Source: Pachypanchax playfairii (lineage: Eukaryota > Chordata > Actinopteri > Cyprinodontiformes > Aplocheilidae). From it: a stretch of 64,000 nt of DNA. Below, in pieces: positions 24,061 to 36,600 of this stretch (positions within the stretch are counted from its first letter, which is position 1; each line of letters begins with the position of its first letter). The translations under genes were made by a program, and so were the position numbers. Under the pieces are notes generated by a model, which was given only the letters and a program-made list of their open reading frames with translations, ran no database searches and was not told the DNA's origin. The stretch spans positions 1,092,235 through 1,156,234 of the forward strand of contig SSNP01000136.1 of NCBI GenBank assembly GCA_006937955.1, in the 5' to 3' direction.

Positions 24061-24967
24061 ATGATTAACTAACCATTAAGAATTAAAAGACTCATTTTAA
24101 AAGATGTAAATGCATAAATTGTTGAATGGAATGAAGTTTTTATTTTTATCTTTTAAAGAATGATTTAGTATTTCATGTGTTTTTAAGTAATAAACAGTTT
24201 TCATCACTTGGATCCAGCCGGGTCATTTAACTCCCACCTTATAAAACAGAGGACTGACTTCATTTGTAAACATACCGCTCTGCTGAGTCTGACCCACTGG
24301 ACAAGTTCCTTCAGCTGAGCACTATGATAACATCTGCAGAGTGTTTGTATTGCACTTATAGGTTGCACATATATTTCCATTGCCTCTTCCGAAACTGGAT
24401 TAAAACACACCTTCAGTGATTGCTACTGTTGCTGATTTACACTCTAATATGTATAATGCAGAAGCAAACATTTGTTTAAATTTCCATCATCATTAGTTTT
24501 AAAAATGTGAAATCAGATGGCCTTGCAGCAACAGCTGTCGATGGCTCATGGTCTGCTTCATTGTCCTAATTGGCTGTGGTGGCTGCCCCTGTGAAGACGG
24601 GATCTGGTCTAATTGTCCCTGGTGAGGGTTGACTGCTAGCCACCAGATTTACCTGTACAAACACACACACACTCACACACAGATCTCTCTCATGTACTTT
24701 GGTTTGTCTTTATCTGATAAAGATGAATGATTATTTTTTGAACCTCGTGTACTCAGATATCTTTTTGTTGCAGCACTTGAAACTGGGATTTTAAAGCAGA
24801 CTTTAAAAATGATTAACCTAAAACTGAGTAAACTATATAACCCAATCTGTATAAATAAATGTCTACATATAAAACTTTGTCTATGTTTCAAACATTTAAT
24901 CATTTAAACAATGTTTTTTTTAAATCCTCGGCTAAATGTCCAGTCTGTATGTTTCTTGTAGTTTTAA

Positions 24968-25552
24968 AGAGGCCATTTCATACAAATTTCCGGACTTTGT
25001 GATTATTTCTTAAGTATTAACCAGTAATATGAAACATTTTATATCTAAAAAACATCAGGAAACACTTCTTAACAGACCATTCAATCTGTCTGCATTAAAA
25101 TTCGGGTGGTTCCGGCTCCTTCCGTCAGGCTGCTTCGTCAGGCTTCGACAGCAGCTCACTCATATTAATTATTTGAATTTGCTGAACTCAGATTGGCTAA
25201 CAAACTAGCCTATGAGAGCAAGGTATACTGTTTCCTGACCTGCTGCAGCAGACGTACTCTCTTCCTGTTTGTTACGTCTTATGCTACAGCTTTTAGCCAG
25301 CAGCATGCTAGGTGTGGCTTCAACTGCGGGAGCTGATGAATACTAACGTGAAAAGGAGTTGTGACGAAACAGATACAGGCCATTCGGACTCGGGAGAACT
25401 CGGGTGTTATCGCCACCTGCGTAGTTTGAGAGATAAAACTGAAAGAGAAGTTTTTGACCTGTTTTCACACCCACTATGAAGGTAAGAACACCTGTGGAGC
25501 TAAAATATTCAACAGAAACCTCAGAAAAACAATATTTAATGGAATGGCCTCT
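24968..25552. mobile_element. 585-bp TTAA-flanked non-autonomous DNA transposon, copy 1
   Basis: The ends are inverted repeats AGAGGCCATT / AATGGCCTCT, directly flanked by TTAA at 24964-24967 and 25553-25556. A TTAA target duplication is the signature of piggyBac-type transposition. A near-identical copy lies at 52967-53772. There is no transposase frame. Inside are an inverted CCAAT box (gattggct), ETS-like cttcctg, tacgtctt, and near the right end ATGAAGgtaagaac, which looks like a short first exon with a 5' splice site. Confidence 0.8.
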
Positions 25553-25556
25553 TTAA

Positions 25557-26046
25557 CAGAACCTCAATAAAATTGTCATTAGAAAGGAAACATCATTATA
25601 AAGCAAATATTTTTCCACATTGGTTTAAAACATCTGAATGAGTGCCTGGACTAAATGTTTCCCAGTAGAGCACTTCACAGTAGCATCATCGTGTTTCCTG
25701 CTGATTATAGATGAATAACAAAGTAAAAATACACAAATTAAAAATGTGATCTATTTTATTTCCCCATGCTTTGGTTATAACTCACTCCTGCTCCTCTGTA
25801 AGCAATTTCATTGGTTGACAGAGGTTCACGTCATGTCAGCTTCAGCAGTCGTATACACAGCAAGTTGCATTGCATGGTGTGTTTCTGTCACAGGTAATAT
25901 TAAGGCTTTCGTTCATCAACTATTGCACATTCTTTTGTAGAATTGGACTACATAAGCTGGTCTTTCCTCCCTGTGAGTTGAAGCTAGAAAAGATTCAGCT
26001 GTTTTTCATCTTTTAGAAACTAATTTATACCTGCTGTTCAGAACAG
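25557..26046. other. Intergenic DNA, no feature seen
   Basis: AT-rich sequence without a convincing frame or repeat. Confidence 0.4.
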
Positions 26047-26393
26047 AACATGGCCTAGTCAGCTATGATGCCTAGCAGAAAGATTACAAGTTTGATTCCA
26101 AGATTCCAGCTGTAACCTTTCTGCATGGAGTTTGTATGTTCTTCTCGTGCATGTGTGGGTTTTCTTCAGGGACTCAGGCTTCTTCCCACAGACCAAAAAC
26201 ATTCACAATGGTTTAATGACCTCACCTTTAGCCCAATGACTGTGGGAGATAGGCACCAGCTCTACACAACCTTCAACAGCACCAAGCAATACATACAATG
26301 CATACATACAAGTATGTATTGTATGTATGTATGTATGTATGTATGTATGTATGTATGTATGTATGTATGTATGTATGTATGTATGCATACATT
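26047..26393 (+). repeat. SINE with (TATG)n tail
   Basis: A tRNA-like head (aagtttgattccaag as degenerate box B) is followed by the body ctgcatggagtttgtatgtt, and by a block related to the caccagctc motif. It ends in a (GTAT)n microsatellite at about 26312-26385. The order of head, body and tetranucleotide tail matches the minus-strand copies at 37541 and 54587, whose tails are (ATGG)n. Confidence 0.6.
26312..26385. repeat. (GTAT)n microsatellite
   Basis: About 18 tandem GTAT units. Frames through it encode only YVCM-type repeats and are not genes. Confidence 0.95.
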
Positions 26394-26399
26394 ACCTTG

Positions 26400-28645
26400 A
26401 AGAAATGAGCATCCAGTTGCTGCTCGTTATGCTTCGTCCCATGTGGTGTGTCTTTGTAATGAGAGAATCAGCCTTTATTGTGAAATGTTTTTGCTGATCA
26501 GGATTAACATGTATTAGCATCAAAAGACCACAATTATTATTTTAAAATCAAAGCAGGGAAATAAAACGTTCTCCTTCTTTTGTTCTAGAAATGTCAGCTT
26601 CTTGCTTTTTATCTAATATCTATAGTTTGAATCAAGTTGATAACATCACGAGGCTCAGCTGTGAAATACATTTACAGCTACAGCTCCACATTGTCACGTG
26701 CATGTAATGACCCTGTTTCTTCAACAGACATTACAACAACCTTTTTTACACAACACAAGAGAGGTTTCGAGGGAGAGAGAGCTATTATTCCCAATGTGTC
26801 CTGTTAGACTAAATAGTTCAAATCCATCAGAGAAGGTATAATTAATCTGGTTTATTTGAATGGGATAATAAACCCTGTGTAATGAGCATTATATGGAGGT
26901 GATTGGCAGCTTGTCTTTTTAGCCTCCAGGTGTGTGTTAGAAAGGATCATATGTGGCCGTGTGCTGATGTGTACGCCCATGTGTGCGATTATCATCTGTA
27001 TGCTCACAGTCCTGGCGGGGAGAAGGACAATTTTAGAGGAGGGGTTTGTGTGTGGGGTGGGGTGGGTGCAGTTTTGTGTGCTGTGATCCAGTCCCAGCTG
27101 CGTCTCATTAACTGCTGTCATTTTAATCCTCTTAGGCAAATCCCATAATTTTGTCCATCAACAAAAACATAAGCAACAGGGCATTGATCAAGCAACTCAG
27201 TCTGGATGAAGGAAGTGAAGGCAGAGTCAACACCAGCTCAGTCACATCCACCCAGATGTTATGTAAAACAATTCCAGGCTCTTACACTGCAAAGCTATCG
27301 TTAATCTCGTAACGACTCTGCAGATTTCTAGGAACTCAGAAGATTTGTTGATTTGTCTGTACATTCTCCGGGGATAATAATTAGTTCAGCTCCATTACAT
27401 ACATCTGGATTCCTGCAGTCATATTTGATATTTATTTAAAAAAAATCATGACTGATTCAGTTTCTGCCTCCTTGTGGCCGAGCAGTCATCTCCCCTTCAG
27501 GATGAAAGGTATTTTCTTCTCTTTCCTCACACTGACAGCTGGTGTGTGCTCCTCACCAACAGCACCTCAGCTCAGACCAGCTCTATGTATGGATTGCTCT
27601 CATTGAAAATAACTATTTTAGCCTCTCTATCTGAGACATTCTGCTGTGCTTTGCTTCTAATGCAAATCCTCTTTTTTTCTCTCCCAATGAATTCAATAAA
27701 GCTGCAACGCACAGGCTCTCCGAGGCGTATAAAAATCCAGCTTTCTTGGTGATGAGAAACTCGACAGAATTGTCCAAATGTCAGGCTCTCCCCTGAGAGG
27801 AATTGTAATGTACACAGAGCTCACGGTTACTTTTAATTGTGACATTTATGAGATATAAGAGAGCAACATTTGCTCTGCCTTTTTTCTCCTTTGCAGTATC
27901 GAGCCAGCTGGAGGATTCATTTCATCCATGAGAGTGAGTCGTCCATTAATTGTGAGTATAACTGGTGAATCGATCTGTCAGGTAGTATTTTCCCAAGCTG
28001 CAAATTAGTTTTCCTGGAAGCTGCTGGACTAAGTCGGGGAAAGTTGCTGAATGTCTGTGCCCTGTGTATGGTAATTTCCCATGTAGTTCTCCATAATAAC
28101 TATAAAGTTCAAATAAACACAATGCAATTGCCCTATTTTTGTTCAGTGTGTTGGTGGTTGTGGTGACTGCCTCCACCAGAAGTTAGAGCAAGCTTCACTG
28201 CTTTATTCTGCCTTATGTCATACTGGGCCAAAAAGCAAAATTAAATTGGTTCTGGTCTATTATTTTCTGTCAGGTAAGAGGGGATGGTTATTCTCTAAAG
28301 AAAAGGGTACCTATAACCAACAACCATTAAACTGAACTCTTTGAATGGACTCAGTTTGGAGAAATTAAAGAGGAACTCACCCCCCTCTAAATTATCTTCC
28401 TGCCTTCTAACTGCTTTTTCAAATAATGCTGAAAGTAGGCATTACTTTAAGAGGAGGGCCTAAGCTGTGATTGATGTGTAGCACTTCTCCGTGTTTAGAT
28501 TTGCTTCAGTGTGACTCTGCCGTGTTGTAGACTTGTAACCCGACCATGATGAGAATCTAACGTCTAATCACATCCACACAATCACAACCCCTGCAGGGAA
28601 GTCTTTTAATGATATTAGTTATTCTCTTTGTCGTAGTTTTCAGAG
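26400..28645. other. Intergenic DNA, no gene seen
   Basis: There is no recognisable coding region. The G-rich stretch 27035-27070 and scattered T-runs are the only notable composition. Conserved regulatory DNA cannot be excluded. Confidence 0.4.
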
Positions 28646-28652
28646 TAGGGCC

Positions 28653-28773
28653 CTGTCCCAATACCCGCACTGCACCCTACGGTCTTCCACGAAGTGCACT
28701 TAGCAGAAGGGCATATAAGGTCTTGAAGTGCGTATAGTGAACAAGTGCGCACATATTAGCAGTATTGGGACAG
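28653..28773. repeat. Short inverted-repeat (MITE-like) sequence
   Basis: The perfect 12-bp inverted repeat CTGTCCCAATAC / GTATTGGGACAG bounds 121 bp containing several gtgc/gcac motifs (aagtgcactt, gaagtgcg, acaagtgcgc). The ctgtcccaat terminus is familiar from teleost DNA repeats, but I cannot place it in a superfamily and see no clear target duplication. Confidence 0.45.
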
Positions 28774-29338
28774 TGAGCACTACGTGCCATGGCAGTAACG
28801 GTCGCTGTTTGCGCTATTTTCATACTAGAATTGTTTCTAAAACTCCAACAAACATTGATTTTGAGAATGAAGCACAGGAACTTTCGTGAGAAGCTGGAGA
28901 CAACGGGCGGGGGTGAGTGTGTCTGTCTGAGAGATGGTTTTATACTCAAGGAGGCGTGTCTTAGAGACGATGCTGGAGACGTAGACATGTACCGCTGGCG
29001 TGGAAATGTACAGCCAATCACAAAATTCAAATGCAGTACCCACCTTTCAACCCTAAGAGGGCAGCACTAAGACGTTTTTAGACCAAAAAGTGTAGAATTT
29101 AAAAAGGATACATGAAAATGTCAAAAAATGCCTAGAAACTGAAAGGTTGCATTGGTAAAGACCCACTAATACAGTTTATCAGCAGAAAAAAAACTGTTTT
29201 GAGGGTGAGTTGCTAATACATTAATTTCACAAACATTTTACATATGTTCTAAGAAGACTCAAACTAAAAAGATCAAGAGCTGCGTTTCTATTTAGGGAAA
29301 ATTTTTCAGGAATCAGAGTATTTTTGGGAGGTCATATA

Positions 29339-30630
29339 CAATGGCTTGCAAAAGTATTTGCCCCCCTTGAACTTTTCCACATTTTGTCACATTACAGCCA
29401 AAAACATGAATCAATTTTATTGGAATTCCACGTGAAAGACCAATACAAAGTGGTGTACACATGAGAAGTGGAATGAAAATCGTACATGATTCCAAACATT
29501 TTTTACAAATACATATCTGAAAAGTGGGAAGTGCGTAATTAGTAATGAGTCAATACTTTGTAGAACCACCTTTTGCTGCAATTACAGCTGCCAGTCTTTT
29601 AGGGTATGTCTCTACCAGCTTTGCACATCTAGAGACTGAAATTCTTGCCCATTCTTCTTGGCAAAACAGCTCCAGCTCAGTCAGATTAGATGGACAGTGT
29701 TTGTGAGCAGCAGTTTTCAGATCTTGCCACAGATTCTCGATTGGATTTAGATCTGGACTTTGACTGGGCCATTCTAACACATGGATATGTTTTGTTTTAA
29801 ACCATTCCATTGTTGCCCTGGCTTTATGTTTAGGGTCGTTGTCCTGCTGGAAGGTGAACCTCCACCCCAGTCTCAAGTCTTTTGCAGACTCCAAGAGGTT
29901 TTCTTCTAAGATTGCCCTGTATTTGGCTCCATCCATCTTCCTATCAACTCTGACTTGCTTCCCTGTCCCTGCTGAAGAGAGGCACCCCCAGAGCATGATG
30001 CTGCCACCACCATATTTGACAGTGGGGATGGTGTGCTCAGAGTGATGTGCAGTGTTAGTTTTCCGCCACACATAGCGTTTTGCATTTTGGCCAAAAAGTT
30101 CAATTTTGGTCTCATCTGACCAGAGCACCTTCTTCCACATGTTTGCTGTGTCCCCCACATGGCTTGTGGCAAACTGCAAACAGGAATTCTTATGGTTTTC
30201 TTTTAACAATGACTTTCTTCTTGCCACTCTTCCATAAAGGCCAACGTTGTGCAGTGCACGACTAATAGTTGTCTCATGGACAGATTCCCCCACCTGAGCT
30301 GTAGATCTCTGCAGCTCGTCCAGAGTACTGACATTAAATTACACACAGGTGCACTCTGTTTAGTCATTAGCACTCACCAGGCAATGTCTATGGGCAACTG
30401 ACTGCACTCAGACCAAAGGGGGCTGAATAATTACACACACGCCACTTTTCAGTTATGTATTTGTAAAAAATGTTTGGAATCGTGTATGATTTTTGTTCCA
30501 CTTCTCACATGTACACCACTTTGTATTGGTCTTTCACATGGAATTCCAATAAAATTGATGCATGTTTGTGGCCGTAATGTGACAAAATGTGGAAAAGTTC
30601 AAGGGGGCCGAATACTTTTGCAAGCCACTG
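29339..30630 (-). mobile_element. Tc1-like transposon with long inverted repeats, internally deleted
   Basis: The element is flanked by TA dinucleotides (29337-29338 and 30631-30632), the Tc1/mariner target site. Its ends are imperfect inverted repeats of about 200 bp (29339 to about 29545, and about 30425-30630) that begin CARTGGCTTGCAAAAGTATT, where R is A on the left and G on the right. They enclose a minus-strand transposase remnant. At 1,292 bp it is about 300 bp shorter than usual full-length fish Tc1 elements of this type, consistent with loss of the transposase N terminus. The inverted repeats are only slightly diverged, suggesting a fairly recent insertion. Confidence 0.9.
29550..30338 (-). 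pseudogene. Tc1-like transposase, N-terminal DNA-binding domain deleted
   Basis: Tc1/mariner transposases cut and paste the element at TA sites. The frame is open from about 30338 to the stop at 29550 without interruption. It starts at STLDELQRSTAQVGESVH and includes the catalytic DD34E parts: LWSDETK (first Asp), QDNDPKHKA (second Asp) and SPDLNPIENLW (Glu). It ends AAKGGSTKY. The roughly 100 N-terminal residues with the paired-type helix-turn-helix domains are absent, and a stop lies just upstream, so the protein should not bind its ends or move the element. The catalytic core is intact, which points to a recent deletion, or to mobilisation in trans after the deletion. Confidence 0.88.
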
Positions 30631-30634
30631 TAAC

Positions 30635-33600
30635 TCAGACTCTTGTTTATTTTTATTTATTTTCCATACCAAGTTTTAGCCACAGCTAGCTACTTAATTA
30701 TGAGTGCTTTCCTATAATATACTAGTAATTTATATAAGGAGCACTAAGGGGGGTGTTTTTATCCATAGAATTTGTATTGTGAGTTTTTACACATGCTCTT
30801 TGCCAGTAGTACTCAGTGATCTGCCAGATTAGTAAAAAAGTTATGAAGCTGCAGATTTCCCAACATGCAGTACATGCACTCTTTCTGAAATGTTGAAAAT
30901 TAAACTAAATTAAATATGGTTTTATTTTCGTTTACAGATAAAGTCTGCTTTATGTAATGACATACTTTTAAAAAAAGTATAATAGTAGGTTATCTCCTGG
31001 GACCATAAGTGGATGTCAGGTCTGCTGAACTTAAATGGATCCACATCACGCTGTTTAAGTCAATAAATACGCTTTAGCTCTTATGATATGGCAATGTTAC
31101 TGCATGTCCCAACACATATGGTAAGGCTTATTTCTGCTACTTGTCAGAGAACTGCAGCCAGTGAGCCCCCAAAAGTGGTGGGGATGAACTAGTCAAGTGC
31201 AAAAAGTGCTGGGGACATGTCCCCAGTGTCCCTGGTTGAAATGGTGCCTATGCCTCAATGAAGCAAAGGAGTAATATATACAACTGAGTTCATAGTTTTA
31301 CCCACTACAGTATATGTTAATGAAAATTACTCATCACTGCTGTATGCTCAGTAATTGATGAAGATCTTCACTAACTTCTGTGATAGAAAGTTGGCATGAA
31401 ATAACTCCCAAAAAACAAATGTGAGTGCTAATATTCACAGCTTTTCTAAAAAAAACACTCAATATTTTTGAAAGCAGCCAATTTGGAAGTATCTCCAAAT
31501 GAACTATAACCCTCCTAGTTTTTGTCTTCTTGGCACATAGGGATTGAGTGATTCATGTAATCTTAGCAGAATGATAAATTAATGGCTAGTCACAGTGAGG
31601 CCAGTTCCAAAATGAACTGCCCCCACCAAACTTCAATCCCTAAAAATTCAAAGTGACTCATAAGAACACTAATTTACTTTTTACTATTACAGTTTGCATT
31701 TGACAGTCATTTACATAGAACTCTCTGGTTTTTTGCACCACAAATCTCAGCAGCTAGCTACGGCGTTACCGGCCTGGGACACTTCCAGGAGGAATATCAC
31801 ATTATCACTGATGAAATATCTTTGTAATATGAAACCGACAGTGACATAAAGGCTTTTAAAACCCCATTCAAATGAAACCATATGACAGTTTTGCAATTGT
31901 ACTTGATTTAAGATGACAAGGATGCACTTTTATCTTGTCCCCGCTCTCAGCAGCAACTTGCTTGTTAAATAAATTAGAACTAATCCAAATTTTTCCAAAC
32001 TGAGCATGTTCAAAGAGGAATCTACAACTGGTAAAAAAAAGATCAGAACTATCCTTTTAAAAGAGACAACAGGTTGCAAATGCCAGTCAGCACATTGGAA
32101 AACACAGGCAAACAGAAAAAAACTCATTCAGATTTAGAAATTCTAAAAACAAAATAAGTGAAATTTTAAATAAGCATAGAGATTGTTGCTCACATGCTCA
32201 TAAAAACAAACGGTCTGCAAGCAAACACACATACAGAAAACCCACAGACCTCACGGTCGAGCATTAGTGGCGTGTCAGAAGTCTGTCATTTCTTGTTTGG
32301 AAGATGTGAAGGCATGGACCAGATTTGTGACCTTTGTTGTGACTGTGAGGCGCATTTTCCCCTCTTTGGCAAAGATGATTAATTTCTGTTATTTACATTA
32401 CTGCCCTGAAGGCTTCTCAGCGGGCCTCACACATTTGTCATTTCCACTGCGCTGTTTTTCAAATGGAAATGAAATAGAATGTGCAGCCTCCTGGGTCTGC
32501 CTTACCAAGACTCTCTTTTAAGCAGGGAAGATGCAAGAAAAAAAAAAAAAAAGAAACAACTATTTGCTCATAATAAAACGGCCGTGTCAACATGGTGCTG
32601 CAGCACGCGTACACACTGCAGTCTTTTGGCTCTCGTAAACAACACAGTCTCACCGTCCCCTCTCAGCTTCTGTTTAATTAGCGCTCTGATTGGATGGGTA
32701 TAGTCCATAAAACCAGCCGTTAATTCAGCTGCAATTCAGCTGCAGATCTGCTCGGGTTCTTAACATTGGTTAATAGCCTGCGGGATGGAGAGCATCTCCC
32801 AGATGTCTGTCTCCACATTCCCACACATGCATGAAACAACTTGTAAATTTCTGTTCACCCTGTTCTCACTCCCCCCCCCCACTGCCCCCCTCACTTCAGT
32901 CCTCAGTTCTTTTCACCTCCTGAGAATGTTGTGATGGAGTGAAAAAGAAGTGAGAGGAAGAAACGATGACTTAAAGGAAAAGTGAAAAAGACTCAAGGGT
33001 GTCCAGAGAGCCCCCAGTAAATCCGCTGAGTGTCACATTTTGTATCCTAAGTAAAAAAAAGGATTCTACACAGAGTACAGACAGTCTCTCTGATGATGTG
33101 ACGAGTGTAACTCTCCACCTCCCTGCACAATCGCAAAAAATCATTAGCTTTGACTTTTTTCTGTAAGAGAGCTAGAGAGAGAGCGAGAGAGAGCGAGAGA
33201 GAGAGAGGGAGAAAGAGATAAAAGAGCAATTGCAGTACTTTTATCATTAGAGCTTCCTGAGTTTCACTAAAACAACCTGATTAGAAAAGAGCCTCCTCTG
33301 ATGAGCTATAAATGAGTTATGGTCATCCATGCTAATCAAAGCCAACACCAGCCTTGCTGCATGTTAAACAAACACTTTATTTTCCCAATGAGACGGGCTG
33401 GCATTTGCTCCCCTGGGTTGTATTACTACAGCTGGCCTATAGCTATGATCATAACTTAGCGTCTCCATAATGGGCTCGGGCCTCTAAGCGAGCTGACCTG
33501 TCAGGCCCGGGACTGCTTGACAGCAGTAATTACACATGTGAGCCATTCAAATGAGCGTGATTAGCCAGTAACAAGCCGGAGGAGTGAAAGGGGGTGATTA

Positions 33601-36600
33601 GACAACTGCAGGCTGATTCATCCACTAGTGTCTGGGAAGAAAAAAAAAAAACAGGTGAATATTTGTGTTGCTTTTGTCGGGTAATAGTTGCTCTAATGAT
33701 GTTTATTCTCATGGTGGCGGACCAACTTTAATGAGAATCTTAGGTTGTAATAAAAAGTGGTTTTACTTTTCTAATTTAGACATGGGTAAAATGAAATGGA
33801 AATGCTTTCAGGAAGCTGCGTCTGCCCTGGCAGATCAGAAAGACACAATCTGCAGCATTTCATAACGTGTTAAGTTTGGGTTGCTCACGAGTCTTTATTT
33901 GAGTGTTGTATTTAATTTAACCACATGCTTGTGTTGTCAGCAAAGCCTCGAAGCTACTCTCACAGCTCCAGCATTGCCCCAAGGCACACCCCCCACCACC
34001 CTCTTTTCTCGCAAATAAAAAAACACGTGACTTTGCATATCTAAACACTGCGCTTTCATGTGCTTGGCTCGTATGTGCAAATAGAATGAAGAGTTTCAAA
34101 CTATTTTTAGCATCAAAGGACACGCTTTCATTTCGTTAAAAAGTCTATGAATCACCTGGAATCGTAATATGTGACAAACAGCTTCAGGCTCTTCACTGTG
34201 CACAACGAGCAAGCGTGCAAGTGCGCAGAGTGTTCTTATGAGATTTTCATCCCGCTCTTTGTCCAAATGTTGTTTCATTTAGATATTTATGAGTGGAGTT
34301 ACATCCCTTTGCAGTAGCTTTTATTTTTCATACAGCTGGAGTTGCTCCAGTGGGTGTAGAAATACTTAATCACCTGTGAAACATACATTAAAGATTTATT
34401 GAGAAATTTTTTAACATGGCTCTTATGATGTGTGATATTTAAAGCAAAGTGAGTGCACCGCTCCGGCTGAGTGGTAACCACGTTGCACCTTCAACGTTGC
34501 ATGCTCATGACTGAGCCGTTACCCATTTAGAGGGGCTCACATGCAGGACTCGAACAAAGCACGATGAATGGTGGCCACAAAAAAGGTTGGCTTTGAATTA
34601 GCTTGTGTAAACACTCACACTTGTACACATTTGGGGTGATCTTTGACTCAATAAAAAAAATAATAATGTAAGAAAGGACGAACAGTTCATCTGATCTGAA
34701 ATGAAAGTATTTGTATTAATTGAAATCTATCATGAGTGTGGGCTCATTACTCGTGTGTAACAGATGAATTATTAGAACAAGGCCCTTCACTGCCTGTCTG
34801 TCATTACAACACTGTCAGATATGCTTTTGTGTGTGGGGAGGCTGGGTTGAGCTGGTTGGAGGGGGGGTGTTAAAAGGAGCACAGGGACTTATCTGCTCAG
34901 CTGTAAAATGATTTTCTGTCTCTTCAGGAGATATTGCGTGTGTGTGTGCGGGAGGTATCAGTGATCTGAGAGTAATTAAGATATGGGCTCACATCACACA
35001 GGGGGTCTTTGCACGTGGGAGATAAAATTGAATGTGAAATAGTTTAAAGTGTTGGGGGGGTAGTGAATGTGCATGTGAGGGACTTTGATTAATTAGAAAA
35101 CTCTCAAAGTATTGTCCACCTCTCTTGCACAACGTGCCGCCATCCAATCAGAGCCTCTCAGGAGCAGATGACCTCGACACCTCCGCTTTATCTTTAACAG
35201 GCAGGTTATCTCGTTATTCGTGTGAGCGCAGCGTTGCTCTTAACGCAAGTCTCAAATATGTCATTATATTTTTATCAAGCTGTTCCATGTAAAGATTTTC
35301 TTTAAAGGGTAAGACAGTCACATGCTCAGTGAAAAATCTATAGAGTTTGTGACTGATAGCATCAACAGTGTTTTCATTTCCACTGTGTAAACTCTCATGG
35401 ATACACTCATTAGGAAGGTTTCCCCTCTGATTCATTACTGTGAAAATACTTGAATATTTCATTCCTACAGGTCAAAAATAAAATATGATTGATTTTGTGT
35501 TGGGAGACATCAAATATCTGAGAGGAAAGACTAACAAGCAGAAGTTTAAATCACAGGGTGATTGTTACTCTCTCACCTGTTCAAGAAGTTGGAAGTTAAA
35601 CTTTGTTCAAAGAAGGTAAAAGAACATGAAAAACTTTGCAACACAGTTCCTTGCATCTATTAATCTCGTGTTTACAGTTACTTTGTTGTATGAGAAACAA
35701 GATAAAATAGATGACGTCGAGATTCTGAACATTTTTCAACTCTGTGTAATAAACAACGACAAAAAAAGAAGCTTTAATTACAATGAATGGATATGATGAA
35801 GATGGTTGAACTTCACCTGCAGTGAGTCGATTTTTTAAAGAGTGGCAGGTATCTTGGTTAATCAATCGCTGGAAGGAAGGTTCAACCTGAAATGATTTAT
35901 GTTTACCCTCCATCGTTTCTGTTGCAGGTTTCCTCTCAGGATTCACAGATGGAAGACTAAAGACAGCCAAACAGGCTAAAGTGTGATGGGAAAACCCTTG
36001 ACTTGGAATAAGGCAGAATTGCAGGCGGAGAGGGCCAAGAGCAACGAGGAGGAAGTGGACGGGTAGGTGACAGGTGTTATCAGAGTTGAGGAGGGCGAGG
36101 AAAGAGGAATGAGAACAGTTAGACATGAAGTGTTTTAATAGAAGTGGTGACAGAACAGAGGAGGCTGAGACACTGAGCAGGAGCAGGTCAGTAACTTAGA
36201 ACAGGAAACAAACTTGAAATCCAAAGCAGCGAACTAGAGGAAAGGTAGATGGGCAAAAACTTATCAATAACTAGGCACATGAGCTCAAACTCAAACTTAG
36301 AATAAAACACTGCTGAGATGACAATCTGCTGCCATTCTGACAGAATGTATCAGGTGAAAACAATCAGCTTAAACACAGATCGATAAAGGTGATGCCTTCA
36401 GGTGTGGCTCAGAACATAGACTCAAAACATTTACATTTTAAATGAACAAATATATTTTACCTGTGATTCCTAAATTACATTTTATTGGATTTTGTTTTAA
36501 ATTATTGCCATTGTTCTAAGATCAGGTTCTTGAAGAAACAGTTTCATAGTTTTGTTTTTTTATTTTTTTGGCCCATCCACTTACAGAATAATTACATGTC

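Noticed and set aside
28789..29070. 93-codon frame with an LFLKLQQ.. start, next to the inverted repeat
   Set aside because: Short, no match to a known family, and probably part of an old repeat.
35596..36126. 176-codon minus-strand frame in the intergenic gap
   Set aside because: It has no recognisable motif and no conserved composition, and lies in unique AT-rich DNA. Most likely chance.
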